DNA from: Rhodocyclaceae bacterium UBA2250
GTDB lineage: Bacteria; Pseudomonadota; Gammaproteobacteria; Burkholderiales; Rhodocyclaceae
Direction: 5' to 3'
NCBI GenBank assembly: GCA_002347285.1
Contig: DDXW01000075.1
Location: 2,977 to 66,976 of the forward strand
DNA: 64,000 nucleotides
The position numbers and the translations under genes were made by a program. Each line of letters opens with the position of its first letter. The first letter of the stretch is position 1. This document shows, piece after piece, positions 7,113 to 15,484 of this stretch. Below the pieces are notes generated by a model. It worked only from the letters and a program-made list of their open reading frames with translations. It ran no database searches and was not told the DNA's origin.

Positions 7113-8766
7113 CCTGACGCCGCAGGACATGGCCGCCAATCTGCTGGCCTCGGGCTTCGAGCGCAACGGCCCTTCGGTCGCGGCCCTGAGCGACCCCATC
7201 GCCGACACGCCGATGGTGGTGACGCTGGACCAGTTGCGCCCCTACGACCACGACCCGCGCGTGACGCGCAACCCGGCCTACGAGGACATCAAGGCCTCGA
7301 TCCGCGAACGCGGGCTCGATGCGCCGCCCGCGATCACGCGCCGGCCCGGCGAACCGCACTACATCATCCGCAACGGCGGCAACACGCGCCTGGCGATCCT
7401 GCGCGAGCTGTGGAGCGAGACGAAAGACGAACGGTTCTTCCGCATCCCCTGCCTGTTCCGCCCGTGGCCGCAGCGCGGCGAAGTGGTGATGCTGACCGGG
7501 CACCTGGCCGAGAACGAGTTGCGCGGCGGGCTCAGCTTCATCGAGCGGGCCTTGGGCGTGGAGAAGGCGCGCGAGTTCTACGAGCAGGAAATGGGGCGGG
7601 ACAGCGGCCAGCCGCTGTCGCAGAGCGAGCTGGCGCGGCGGCTTACGGCCGATGGCTTCCCGCTGCCGCAGTCGCACATCAGCCGCATGCAGGACGCCGT
7701 GCACTACCTGCTCCCGGCGATCCCCACGCTGCTGTACGGCGGGCTCGGCCGGCATCAGGTGGAACGGCTCGCGGTGCTGCGCAAGGCCTGCGAACGCACC
7801 TGGGAGCGGCGTGCCCTGAGGCGCAACCTGTCGATGGACTTCGCTACGCTGTTCCAGGACGTGCTGGCGCAGTTCGACACGCAGCCCGACAACTTCTCAC
7901 CGCAGCGGGTGCAGGACGAGCTGGTCGGCCAGATGGCCGAGCTGCTGGAAGCGGACTACGACACGCTGAGCCTGGAAATCGACGACAGCGAGAGCCGGCA
8001 GCGCGCATTGACCAGCGATCCTGCGCCGCTGCAGGCGGCAAGACCTGCGGTGCCGGCCGGGCCACCGCGACCACCGTCACCGCCTTCGCTGCCGCCCGGC
8101 CCCTCGGTGCAGTCGTCGGAGCCTGGCCCTGGCCAGGCTGCGCAGGCCGGTTCCACGCCGGCCGCCAGCGACAAGGGCATGCAGCAGGATGACGAACGCC
8201 TGCAGGGTCACATCGTGTCCCCGGCCCCGACCACCGAACGCCTGCAATCCATCCAGCGCATGGTGGCCGATCAGATGGGCGACAAGCTGCCCGACTTCGA
8301 GGCCGACGCGCTGCGCGCGATCCCTGTGCAGGCGGGCGGGCTATACCCCATCTCGGATGTCTGGTACATCGAGCCCGGCCTGGATGTGCCGGATCGGCTG
8401 CGGGTGCACATCGCGCAGTTCGCGCGCGAGATCGCCGAGGAAGCCGACGTGGCCGGGCAGGTCGAACCCAGCGAAGGCGGCATGGGCTTCGTCTGCGTGG
8501 CGCCCCCGGCGGTGCGCTCATTGCCTCCGTTCGCGTGTGCGGTGCTGACCTTGCTGCATGCGCTGTGCGCCGCGCCCCGACCCGCCCCCGGCTTCGATGG
8601 CGCCCGGCTGGCCGACGACCTAGCGGCCTTGCTGCATGGCGGCGGCGCATATCCGCGCCTGAGCGATGCCGGGCTGGTAAAGCTGTTCCGGCTGCTGCGC
8701 ATGGCGCGCCGACTGCTGGATCTGGAGACCGGCGCGGCCTCCAGCAACCCCGGCCACGGCGCCTGA
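7105..8766 (+). CDS. ParB-like ICE protein (PFGI-1 ParB family; probable BisD counterpart)
   Basis: A 553-residue protein of the ICE-specific ParB family. An N-terminal ParB/Srx-type domain spans about 35-160, with the box YIIRNGGNTRLAIL near residue 90 corresponding to ParB box II. An HTH follows (LSQSELARRLTADGFPLPQSHISRMQ, about 170-195), then a Pro/Ala-rich linker (about 310-350) and a C-terminal domain. I chose GTG at 7105 because AGGAG lies 7 bases upstream; the ATG at 7099 would leave only one base. It overlaps the previous gene by 8 bases. In ICEclc the gene in this position, bisD, works with bisC to activate transfer genes, so a regulatory role is at least as likely as partition. Confidence 0.85.
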   Translation: MADLTPQDMAANLLASGFERNGPSVAALSDPIADTPMVVTLDQLRPYDHDPRVTRNPAYEDIKASIRERGLDAPPAITRRPGEPHYIIRNGGNTRLAILRELWSETKDERFFRIPCLFRPWPQRGEVVMLTGHLAENELRGGLSFIERALGVEKAREFYEQEMGRDSGQPLSQSELARRLTADGFPLPQSHISRMQDAVHYLLPAIPTLLYGGLGRHQVERLAVLRKACERTWERRALRRNLSMDFATLFQDVLAQFDTQPDNFSPQRVQDELVGQMAELLEADYDTLSLEIDDSESRQRALTSDPAPLQAARPAVPAGPPRPPSPPSLPPGPSVQSSEPGPGQAAQAGSTPAASDKGMQQDDERLQGHIVSPAPTTERLQSIQRMVADQMGDKLPDFEADALRAIPVQAGGLYPISDVWYIEPGLDVPDRLRVHIAQFAREIAEEADVAGQVEPSEGGMGFVCVAPPAVRSLPPFACAVLTLLHALCAAPRPAPGFDGARLADDLAALLHGGGAYPRLSDAGLVKLFRLLRMARRLLDLETGAASSNPGHGA

Positions 8767-8778
8767 GCAGAGGCCATC

Positions 8779-9339
8779 ATGTCGGCACCGCATCCGCTCA
8801 ACCAGGCCGTCATCGCACAGGCGCTGCACGACCTGCGCAATGGGCAACTGCGGCGCTGCAAGGCGATGGGCTTCGGCGAGGAGGAGCTGGACGCGCTCAA
8901 GCACCCCGAACTCGTGAGCATGCTGGTGAACGCCACGGTGTCGTGGTGTTCGGTGTCGGTGAACCGCGATGTGCTGAAGCGGCTGCTGAGCCAAGTGCAC
9001 GACGTGGAGCGAGAGATCGCGACGGTCGACCGCATGCTGCGCCTGGGCGCCAGCACGGAGATGGTCAGCCGCTTCTACGGGCTTACGCACCAGGAGGTGG
9101 CCCTGCGCCGCGACATCCTCGGCCTGCCCAAGCGCAAGGGGCGGCATCCGGTGCTGGACGAGGCGCAGGACACGGCGCTGTGGAAGCAGTGGAAGGCCGG
9201 CGTCATGGAGCGCGGCATCGCGCTGGACGATGAGGTGGCGATGCTGACGCTGACCATGGACCTGGCCGAGACCTTGAACCTGCCGATGTCGGTGATCTGG
9301 TCGGCGATACGCAACTGGATCGACCAGGGGCTGGTGTAG
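8779..9339 (+). CDS. DUF2857 protein (probable BisC counterpart)
   Basis: A 186-residue protein matching DUF2857. The conserved stretches include MLVNATVSWCSVSVNRDVLKRLL, ERLLRLGASTEMVSRFYGLT-like MLRLGASTEMVSRFYGLTHQEVALRR (a helix-turn-helix reminiscent of FlhC and sigma-like regulators) and LPMSVIWSAIRNWIDQGLV at the end. It begins 12 bases after the ParB-like gene and is followed 3 bases later by the replication gene, so the genes are co-transcribed. In ICEclc the DUF2857 protein BisC pairs with the ParB-like BisD to form an activator of the transfer genes; the same partnership is inferred here. Confidence 0.85.
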   Translation: MSAPHPLNQAVIAQALHDLRNGQLRRCKAMGFGEEELDALKHPELVSMLVNATVSWCSVSVNRDVLKRLLSQVHDVEREIATVDRMLRLGASTEMVSRFYGLTHQEVALRRDILGLPKRKGRHPVLDEAQDTALWKQWKAGVMERGIALDDEVAMLTLTMDLAETLNLPMSVIWSAIRNWIDQGLV

Positions 9340-9342
9340 GCC

Positions 9343-10593
9343 ATGGCGACCGGCGGCGCACCCCGGCGCGATGGCCCCGTGGCGCTGTCGGCACTGTTCG
9401 ACGACGCGCTGCGGGAACTGGTGCCACGGGCACCACCGACACCGCCAGCCCCGCGCGGCGCTGCTGCTGCATCGCCGGCCGCGCCGGTCAGCGACGGCTT
9501 CCTCTACAGCGGCAACCGGCACGAGAGCGTGCCGCGTGCGCTGTTCCTCGACCGGCGCCTGACGCCGCTGGAGCGCAACGCCTGGCAGGTGCTCCGCCTG
9601 CAGCTCCAGAGCGACGGCGTGACGGCGTTCCCGACCTACGACCAGCTTCGCCCCTACCTCGCCTCGATGCCCTGCGCGGCGCAGGCCTCGCACGAGACCG
9701 TGGCGCGCGCCTTGACGCTGCTGCGGCTGACGCGCTGGCTGAGCCTGGTGCGACGGCGCCGCGACCCGAAGACCGGGCGCATCCTGAGCAACCTCTACAT
9801 GCTGCACGACGAACCGCTGACACCCTTCGAGGCGATGCAGCTCGACCCCGACTACCTCGGCCTGGTCGGCCAGGCGCTGACCCATGCGGCGAAGGCGGTG
9901 CAGATCGTCGGCATGAACACCCTGCGCGAGATCGCCGAAGACCCGATGCTCAACGGCCGCACGCTGCCCACGCGGCTGCAGGTGCTGGCACAGCGCATGG
10001 CGCGCAACGAATGGGCGGACGCGAGTTATCCACAAGCGCCTGTGGATCACGAATCCGAAGAAGGCCAGGACGGCCTGCTTCGGAATCTCGAAGGCCCGTC
10101 TTCGGAATCCGAAGCAGGGCTGAAATCCGCGCCAGACGGCTCACTTCGGAATCCGAAGGAGGACCGTACTGTACGTATGGATCGTATAAATCAAGTACGT
10201 ACAGTACCGCGCGCGAAGTCGTTGCAGCACCTGCGCCTGCCCGAGCGCCTGCTGCGCTTGAAGGACGAGCAGCAAAGCGGCGCGATGGTGGCCTTGCAGC
10301 AGGTGGACGAGTCGCTGCGGCAGGCGGTGTTGGACGAATGGGATGCGCGCTGCCGCAACAGCGCGGTACGCAACCCGGCCGGCTATCTGTTCGGCATCAT
10401 CCAGAAGGCGATCCGCGGCGAGTTCAAGGCCTGGGCCGGCGAAGGCGGTTCGCCATCGACGCCGCCTGCGCCGCCGCCACGGCCAGCCGCACCGGCACCG
10501 TCTGCACCGCCACCGCCCGCGCCGAACGGCCCTGGCCGCGAGGCAGCGCGGGCCTACCTGGCGAAACTGCGTTCAACCCTGGGCGATTCCTGA
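9343..10593 (+). CDS. STY4528-family ICE replication protein
   Basis: A 416-residue protein of the STY4528 pathogenicity-island replication family. The N-terminal domain (about 50-165) contains LTPLERNAWQVLRL, TYDQLRPYLA and SHETVARALTLLRLTRWLSLVRRRRD, a winged-helix DNA-binding pattern. The C-terminal domain (about 290-370) has LRLPERLLRLKDEQQ and NPAGYLFGIIQKAIRGEFKAWAG. The two are joined by a hydrophilic linker (about 228-288), and the DNA for that linker carries an exact DnaA box, repeated palindromes and a large inverted repeat, looking like a replication origin inside the gene. The tail is Pro/Ala-rich. It follows the DUF2857 gene by 3 bases. Initiation at that cluster is inference. 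Confidence 0.85.
   Translation: MATGGAPRRDGPVALSALFDDALRELVPRAPPTPPAPRGAAAASPAAPVSDGFLYSGNRHESVPRALFLDRRLTPLERNAWQVLRLQLQSDGVTAFPTYDQLRPYLASMPCAAQASHETVARALTLLRLTRWLSLVRRRRDPKTGRILSNLYMLHDEPLTPFEAMQLDPDYLGLVGQALTHAAKAVQIVGMNTLREIAEDPMLNGRTLPTRLQVLAQRMARNEWADASYPQAPVDHESEEGQDGLLRNLEGPSSESEAGLKSAPDGSLRNPKEDRTVRMDRINQVRTVPRAKSLQHLRLPERLLRLKDEQQSGAMVALQQVDESLRQAVLDEWDARCRNSAVRNPAGYLFGIIQKAIRGEFKAWAGEGGSPSTPPAPPPRPAAPAPSAPPPPAPNGPGREAARAYLAKLRSTLGDS
10026..10207 (+). other. Candidate replication origin inside the replication gene
   Basis: The segment contains TTATCCACA (10026-10034), an exact DnaA box, and a near-copy in reverse (TGTGGATCA, 10041-10049). The palindrome CTTCGGAATCCGAAG occurs at 10100-10114 and 10144-10158, with diverged copies at 10051-10060 (half) and 10078-10093. 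An exact 12-bp inverted repeat GTACTGTACGTA / TACGTACAGTAC at 10166-10177 and 10196-10207 flanks an AT-rich 18-base centre. All of this lies in the linker of the STY4528 protein. The arrangement matches the way lambda ori sits within gene O. Confidence 0.5.
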
Positions 10594-10595
10594 GC

Positions 10596-10616
10596 AGCTA
10601 TCCCCAGGGGATAGCT
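10596..10616. repeat. 21-bp palindrome, copy 1 of 3
   Basis: Perfect inverted repeat with arms AGCTATCCCC and GGGGATAGCT around a single A, immediately after the stop codon of the replication gene. No run of T follows, so it is not a good intrinsic terminator. The same sequence recurs at 12646-12666 and a shorter form at 10687-10703, suggesting a protein-binding site. Confidence 0.7.
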
Positions 10617-10686
10617 GGGACACGAAGCCTTCCAGGCATCGGCTTCGGTTCTGTCATGCGTCGCACGGTCGCAGCCCGGCGCGGAC

Positions 10687-10703
10687 CTATCCCCTGGGGA
10701 TAG
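10687..10703. repeat. Shorter palindrome, copy 2 of 3
   Basis: CTATCCCC and GGGGATAG around a central T, 120 bases before the PFL_4669 gene and 71 bases after copy 1. The core is the same as in the two 21-bp copies, but the outer AG/CT pairs are lost. Confidence 0.65.
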
Positions 10704-10822
10704 ACGGAACACGCGACCTTCCGGGGCGACAACCGGGAGCGCACCCGCTGCGGTTTGTTGACTGACGCCCTTCCGGGCGATGCCGATGCTGGCGGCTCGT
10801 TCCCGTACCGCGAGTCGTCACC

Positions 10823-11602
10823 ATGGCCAATGAATCCCAGCCGCCCCTGCAGTTGAATCTCGGATCGCTGCGCAGCGCGATGTCGCTGACGCTGCACACC
10901 CACCACGCTTCACGCATCTGGCATGGCCGAGCGCCTGCCGAGGGCCGGCCCGGGATCATCGGCCTGAACGGCTACATCAGCGTGATGAACAAGATGAAGC
11001 GCGGCGCCGAGCAGGACGATCCCTACTCGGATTTCTGGATGCTGCGCATCGAGGACAAGCTGACGCAGACCAAGGACAGCTTGCAGGCGCTGCGTGAGCA
11101 GGTGGACCAGGCGCTGGCCGACGTGCCGCCCGCGCTGTCGCTGGGCGAGAACATGAACGTGCAGCCCGTGAAGCTGCCGCTGTTCGTCAATGCGCAGCTC
11201 GGCTTCATGGCGGTGTACCTGCTGGCCGACTACGACGACCTGGCCCGCAAGCTGATCCTCGCCCACCACACCGCGCTGATCGACCGCAGCACGCTGGAAC
11301 GCTGGCTCAACGACGGCGCGCATGCGCTGCGCAGCCTGTTCTCGCTGGCACAGCAGTACCGCTACTCCGGCGCGACGCGCGACGACTTCGCCTCGAAGAA
11401 CGCGGTGGCGCGGGCGGCGCTGGAGAAGTTCGGCGAGTTGCCGCAGGACGTGCTCGAAGGCACGCGCCGCTCGCGCTTTGCGCCACCGATCGCACGGCGG
11501 TCGGGCAAGCCTGGTACAGCCGCGGATGCCGCACCCAGCGCTGGCGCAGCCGACGTGGCGGACGACGACCACGACCATGACGGCGAAGGCACGAAGGCAT
11601 GA
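10823..11602 (+). CDS. PFL_4669-family integrating conjugative element protein (TIGR03761)
   Basis: A 259-residue ICE core protein of unknown biochemical role. Recognisable conserved blocks are LNLGSLRSAMSLTLHTHHASRIWHGR, GIIGLNGYISVMNKMKRGAEQDDPYSDFWMLRIE (about 50-80) and NAQLGFMAVYLLADYDDLARKLILAHHTALI. The last 40 residues are acidic and His/Asp-rich (DDDHDHDGEG). It is the first of three tightly linked genes (next start overlaps its stop by 4 bases) with DUF3158 and SSB, which suggests a part in DNA processing or replication of the element. The block is framed by the palindromes at 10596/10687 and 12646. Confidence 0.88.
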   Translation: MANESQPPLQLNLGSLRSAMSLTLHTHHASRIWHGRAPAEGRPGIIGLNGYISVMNKMKRGAEQDDPYSDFWMLRIEDKLTQTKDSLQALREQVDQALADVPPALSLGENMNVQPVKLPLFVNAQLGFMAVYLLADYDDLARKLILAHHTALIDRSTLERWLNDGAHALRSLFSLAQQYRYSGATRDDFASKNAVARAALEKFGELPQDVLEGTRRSRFAPPIARRSGKPGTAADAAPSAGAADVADDDHDHDGEGTKA

Positions 11603-12150
11603 CAGCATCGTCTTCCACCGGCCAACCGGCGCGCTTCCTGCCGCTGGAACAGGCGGACTTCCAGCGCCTGAAACACGGCTCCTACCTAAAAGGCCTTTTA
11701 CAGCCTTTTAAAGGTAAGGGGAGTCTGGAGGCCTGGGCCAACCAGTGCACGGCGCTGCGCGACGACTTAATCGGGCTGGCGCAGCGGCGCGTGCTGCAAC
11801 AGGCGCGGGCCTACCCCTTCTCGCTGCTCGACGTGCAACTGGCCCAGCAGACCACTGGCGCAGGCACGACCTTCCTGCGCTGGCGCAACCACGACCGTTC
11901 TTCCATGGGCGTGGCGCTGTGGGAATCGCTGCTCGACCGCCCGGCGACGCCGGCCTCGCTGATCGACGACCTGTACGCGATGGAGCTGCAGCGCATCGCT
12001 TTGAACATGCAGATCAGCCTCCTTCACACGCTGGGCCGCCAGGCCCAGGAGTGCGCCAGCAAGGCCGCGCAGGCCGAAGCGGCTTACCTGCGACGTGTCC
12101 ACGGGCATGCCGCGTCGGTTCCATCCACCACCCCCAAGGAGTCTCCATGA
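11599..12150 (+). CDS. DUF3158 family ICE protein
   Basis: A 183-residue protein matching DUF3158, conserved in this ICE family and unknown in function. Characteristic segments are FLPLEQADFQRLKHGSYLKGLLQPFKGKGSLEAW near the start and the helical stretch LYAMELQRIALNMQISLLHTLGRQAQECASKAAQAEAAYLRRV at the end. Its ATG overlaps the previous stop (ATGA) and its own stop overlaps the ssb start by 4 bases, so translation is coupled on both sides. An odd low-G+C patch inside the gene holds two palindromes, TAAAAGGCCTTTTA (11687-11700) and CCTTTTAAAGG (11704-11714). Confidence 0.85.
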   Translation: MTASSSTGQPARFLPLEQADFQRLKHGSYLKGLLQPFKGKGSLEAWANQCTALRDDLIGLAQRRVLQQARAYPFSLLDVQLAQQTTGAGTTFLRWRNHDRSSMGVALWESLLDRPATPASLIDDLYAMELQRIALNMQISLLHTLGRQAQECASKAAQAEAAYLRRVHGHAASVPSTTPKESP

Positions 12151-12596
12151 GCACGCACTTCGTCGGCGAGGGCAACATCGGTTCCGCGCCGGACTATCGC
12201 GAATTCCCTAACGGCAACGACGAGCCGCGCCGGCTGCTGCGCCTGAACGTCTACTTCGACAACCCGATCCCAAAGAAGGACGGTGAATTCGAGGACCGCG
12301 GCGGCTTCTGGGCGCCGGTGGAGCTGTGGCACCGCGACGCCGACCACTGGAAAGACCTGTACCAGAAGGGCATGCGCGTGCTGGTAGAAGGCCGCACGGT
12401 GAAGGACGAGTGGGAGGACGCCGACGACAACGAGCGCACGACCTTCAAGATCGAGGCCCGCCGCATCGGCATTCTGCCGTACCGCATCCAGGCCGTGACC
12501 CTCAGCGCCAGGACGCTGGAACCCGAGGCCGCAGTACCGCCGCCGAAGGAGACCAAGGGGACGAAGGCGCCGAAGGAAACCAAGGCCAAGGGCTGA
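12147..12596 (+). CDS. ssb: Single-stranded DNA-binding protein
   Basis: A 149-residue ICE-type SSB with an OB fold over residues 1-115: MSTHFVGEGNIGSAPDYREF, LLRLNVYFDNP, VELWHRDADHWKDLYQKGMRVLVEGR and FKIEARRIGILPYRI are the expected strands. The tail is Lys/Thr/Pro-rich (KETKGTKAPKETKAKG) and lacks the acidic DDDIPF tip of chromosomal SSB, so it probably does not recruit the host's SSB partners in the usual way. It would coat the transferred single strand. AAGGAG lies 7 bases before the ATG, and the gene is coupled to DUF3158. Confidence 0.92.
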   Translation: MSTHFVGEGNIGSAPDYREFPNGNDEPRRLLRLNVYFDNPIPKKDGEFEDRGGFWAPVELWHRDADHWKDLYQKGMRVLVEGRTVKDEWEDADDNERTTFKIEARRIGILPYRIQAVTLSARTLEPEAAVPPPKETKGTKAPKETKAKG

Positions 12597-12645
12597 TTCC
12601 CCGCAGGGGGCGGCTGTAGCAACCGTCAGACGCCCGCCATGCACC

Positions 12646-12666
12646 AGCTATCCCCAGGGGATAGCT
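12646..12666. repeat. 21-bp palindrome, copy 3 of 3
   Basis: Identical in all 21 bases to the palindrome at 10596-10616, and again just downstream of a gene (ssb). It lies within the 277-base gap before topoisomerase. Apart from it, nothing in that gap is recognisable as a gene. Confidence 0.7.
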
Positions 12667-12873
12667 CCAGGGTGTTCCACCGGGTTCCAGCCGCCCTCCC
12701 GAAACGACGCTCCCGCTGCGCCAGCCGTTGCGGCTTCGCGCATGCCGCTGCGGCAACGCATCGCCTGCCGATCACAAAGCGGTGTCTGCGCCAATCGGCT
12801 TCCTTGCTGCCGTCATCCGCTGGCCCGGCCAAGCTGGGGCCATCCGATGACCGCACACTTCCAAGGAGGCTTC

Positions 12874-14889
12874 ATGCGCGTGTTCCTGTGCGAGAAGCCG
12901 TCCCAGGGCAAGGACATCGCCCGTGTGCTGGGCGCCGGCCAACGCGGCAACGGCTGCTACAGCGGTGCGGGTGTCGTCGTGACCTGGTGCATCGGTCATC
13001 TGGTCGAAGCGGTTCCGCCCGAAGGCTACGGCGAGCAGTACAAGCGCTGGGGCATCGAGCAACTGCCTATTCTTCCCGAGCGTTGGCGTGTCGAGCCCAA
13101 GGCGGCGACCGCGGCGCAGTTCAAGGTCGTGCAGCAGCTCGTCGCCAAGGCGGGCGAACTGGTGATCGCGACCGACGCCGACCGCGAGGGCGAGATGATT
13201 GCCCGCGAGATCATCGAGCTGTGCGGCTACCGCGGCCCGATCCAGCGCCTGTGGCTGTCGGCGCTCAACGATGCGTCGATCCGCAAGGCCCTGGGCACGC
13301 TCAAGCCGTCCGCCGAGACGCTGCCGCTTTACTTCTCCGCGCTCGCCCGATCGCGTGCCGACTGGCTGATCGGGATGAACCTGAGCCGCCTGTTCACGTT
13401 GCTCGGGCGCCAGGCCGGCTACACCGGCGTGCTGTCGGTCGGGCGCGTGCAGACACCGACGCTCAAGCTGGTGGTGGACCGTGACCGCGAGATCGCGCGT
13501 TTCGTTTCGGTGCCGTTCTGGGCCATCGAGGTTGCACTCTCACATGCGGGCCAGTCCTTCGTCGCAAGCTGGACGCCGCCGCAGGGCAGCACCGACGACG
13601 CCGGCCGCTGCCTGCAACAGCCGGTGGCGCAGCAGGCTGCCGAGCGCCTGCGCGCGGCCGGTGCCGCCCAGGTGCTGTCGGTGGAAACAGAGCGCGTGCG
13701 CGAAGGGCCGCCGCTGCCGTTCGACCTCGGCACGCTGCAGGAGGTGTGCTCGAAGCAGTTGGGTCTGGACGTGCAGGAGACGCTGGACATTGCCCAGGCG
13801 CTGTACGAGACGCACAAGGCGACCACCTATCCGCGCTCGGACTCAGGCTACCTGCCCGAGAGCATGTTGGCCGAGGTGCCCACCGTACTCGACAGCCTGC
13901 TCAAGACCGACCCCGGCCTGCGCCCGCTGATCGACCGCCTGGATCGCCAGCAGCGTTCGCGGGCCTGGAACGACGGCAAGGTCACGGCGCACCACGGCAT
14001 CATTCCCACGCTGGAACCGGCGAACCTCTCGGCGATGAGCGACAAGGAGCTGGCCGTCTACAGGCTGATCCGCGCCCACTACCTCGCGCAGTTCCTGCCG
14101 CACCACGAATTCGACCGGACGGTGGCGCAGCTTACGTGCGGCGGGCAGTCGCTGGTCGCGGTCGGTAAGCAGATCGCGGTGGCCGGATGGCGCCAGGTAC
14201 TGGCGGCGCCGGAGCCCGACGACGCGGACGGCGAGGAAGCGCAGCGCGGCCAGGTGCTGCCGGCGCTGCGTGCTGGAGCTTCCTGCCAGGTCGGCCAGGT
14301 CGATCTGAAGGCGTTGAAGACGCTGCCGCCCAAGCCCTACACGCAGGGCGAGCTGGTCAAAGCCATGAAGGGCGTCGCCAAGCTCGTGACCGACCCACGC
14401 CTGAAGCAGAAGCTCAAGGACACCACGGGCATCGGCACCGAGGCCACGCGCGCCAACGTCATCAGCGCCTTACTGGCACGCGGCTATCTTGTGAAGAAGG
14501 GCCGTGCCATCCGCGCATCGGATGCGGCTTTCACGCTGATCGACGCGGTGCCGGCGGCCATCGCCGATCCGGGCACGACGGCGGTGTGGGAGCAGGCGCT
14601 GGACATGATCGAGGCCGGCCAGATGACGCTGGACACCTTCATCGCCAAGCAATCGGCCTGGGTCGCCCAGCTCGTGCAGCAGTACCGCGGCGCAACGCTC
14701 CCCCTCAAGCTGCCGCCCGCGCCGAGCTGCCCGCAGTGCGGCGCCCCGATGCGCCAGCGCACTGGCAAGAACGGCGCGTTCTGGTCGTGCAGCCGCTACC
14801 CGGACTGCAAGGGCACGGAGCCGGTCGAAACCGCGACAGGCAAGCCCGCAGCGCCAAGCCCGCGGCGTCGGTCTCCGAAGGCGAGCTGA
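12874..14889 (+). CDS. topB: DNA topoisomerase III (type IA), ICE-encoded TopB/TraE type
   Basis: A 671-residue type IA topoisomerase that decatenates or relaxes DNA through a single-strand break, presumably during ICE replication or transfer. The TOPRIM domain is at the N-terminus (MRVFLCEKPSQGKDIA, ATDADREGEMIAREI near residue 100). GYTGVLSVGRVQTPTLKLV (about 188-206) is the topo III gate motif. The catalytic tyrosine is in TTYPRSDSGYLP (Tyr319). At the C-terminus is a zinc ribbon, CPQCGAPM...CSRYPDC (about 618-648). The ATG at 12874 follows AAGGAGG; in-frame starts further up (12742, 12847) are poorer. Length and domains are normal for the ICE enzyme. Confidence 0.95.
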   Translation: MRVFLCEKPSQGKDIARVLGAGQRGNGCYSGAGVVVTWCIGHLVEAVPPEGYGEQYKRWGIEQLPILPERWRVEPKAATAAQFKVVQQLVAKAGELVIATDADREGEMIAREIIELCGYRGPIQRLWLSALNDASIRKALGTLKPSAETLPLYFSALARSRADWLIGMNLSRLFTLLGRQAGYTGVLSVGRVQTPTLKLVVDRDREIARFVSVPFWAIEVALSHAGQSFVASWTPPQGSTDDAGRCLQQPVAQQAAERLRAAGAAQVLSVETERVREGPPLPFDLGTLQEVCSKQLGLDVQETLDIAQALYETHKATTYPRSDSGYLPESMLAEVPTVLDSLLKTDPGLRPLIDRLDRQQRSRAWNDGKVTAHHGIIPTLEPANLSAMSDKELAVYRLIRAHYLAQFLPHHEFDRTVAQLTCGGQSLVAVGKQIAVAGWRQVLAAPEPDDADGEEAQRGQVLPALRAGASCQVGQVDLKALKTLPPKPYTQGELVKAMKGVAKLVTDPRLKQKLKDTTGIGTEATRANVISALLARGYLVKKGRAIRASDAAFTLIDAVPAAIADPGTTAVWEQALDMIEAGQMTLDTFIAKQSAWVAQLVQQYRGATLPLKLPPAPSCPQCGAPMRQRTGKNGAFWSCSRYPDCKGTEPVETATGKPAAPSPRRRSPKAS

Positions 14890-15483
14890 CGCCCACGTTT
14901 CCCTCTGCCACGCCGGCTGCTGCCGACGGCGGGGCAAACCTCCCGCACCCCGCGGGACTCCCCAGCGCGCGTTCCCTTCTGCAACGGTGTGCGCGTCCTG
15001 CAGGCCCATCACGGCCTGCTGGGCGAGAAGGTCATTTCTCCCCGGATCGCGTTCGCCGCGGTTCCCCTGATCGAGGTGCTTCCGCCGATACGCGAGCGGT
15101 CTCCTGACGCCTTGGTGTGCAAAACTGCGAGGCGCCAGGAGACCGCTTGCGGTCGACGGTATTCGGTGCCGGTGCCCGCCGGCGGAACAACGGGCTCCCT
15201 TTGTGTGTGGATGCACGCCAGAGGATTCCGGCCCCCAGCCACGAAACGGGCCGGGTGAGATTGCTGACGCAGCGAATGGCTTTGACGATGGCCTGGCCTG
15301 CTTGCAGCCCACAGGTGGATTGATTTCTCTCCAGCCGAAGCCTTGCGAGGCTTCGGCGCCTTTGTCGTGGGCGAACGGAATCGTGCATCGCTGCTCTTGC
15401 CAGCGCTCGGCCCAAACTGGACGGCGTTCGGTTCCGTTTGATCAGCGACGGAGTGCCGCCGCGCTTTCATTCTTCCCGCATGT
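14890..15483. other. Long intergenic region with a 51-base hairpin and a terminator
   Basis: No frame has a convincing ribosome site or recognisable product. Two structures stand out. One is a hairpin at 15096-15146 with an exact 11-bp outer stem (GCGGTCTCCTG / CAGGAGACCGC), one mismatch, a 5-bp inner stem and a 17-base loop. The other is a terminator-like stem CCGAAGCC / GGCTTCGG at 15335-15356. Together they suggest an untranslated RNA or long trailer between topB and the next gene. Confidence 0.45.
15335..15364 (+). terminator. Probable intrinsic terminator after topB region
   Basis: An 8-bp perfect stem CCGAAGCC / GGCTTCGG with a 6-base loop, followed by CGCCTTTG. The T run is short, so efficiency is uncertain. 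It separates topB transcription from the radC-type leader that starts at 15485. Confidence 0.55.
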
Positions 15484-15484
15484 G

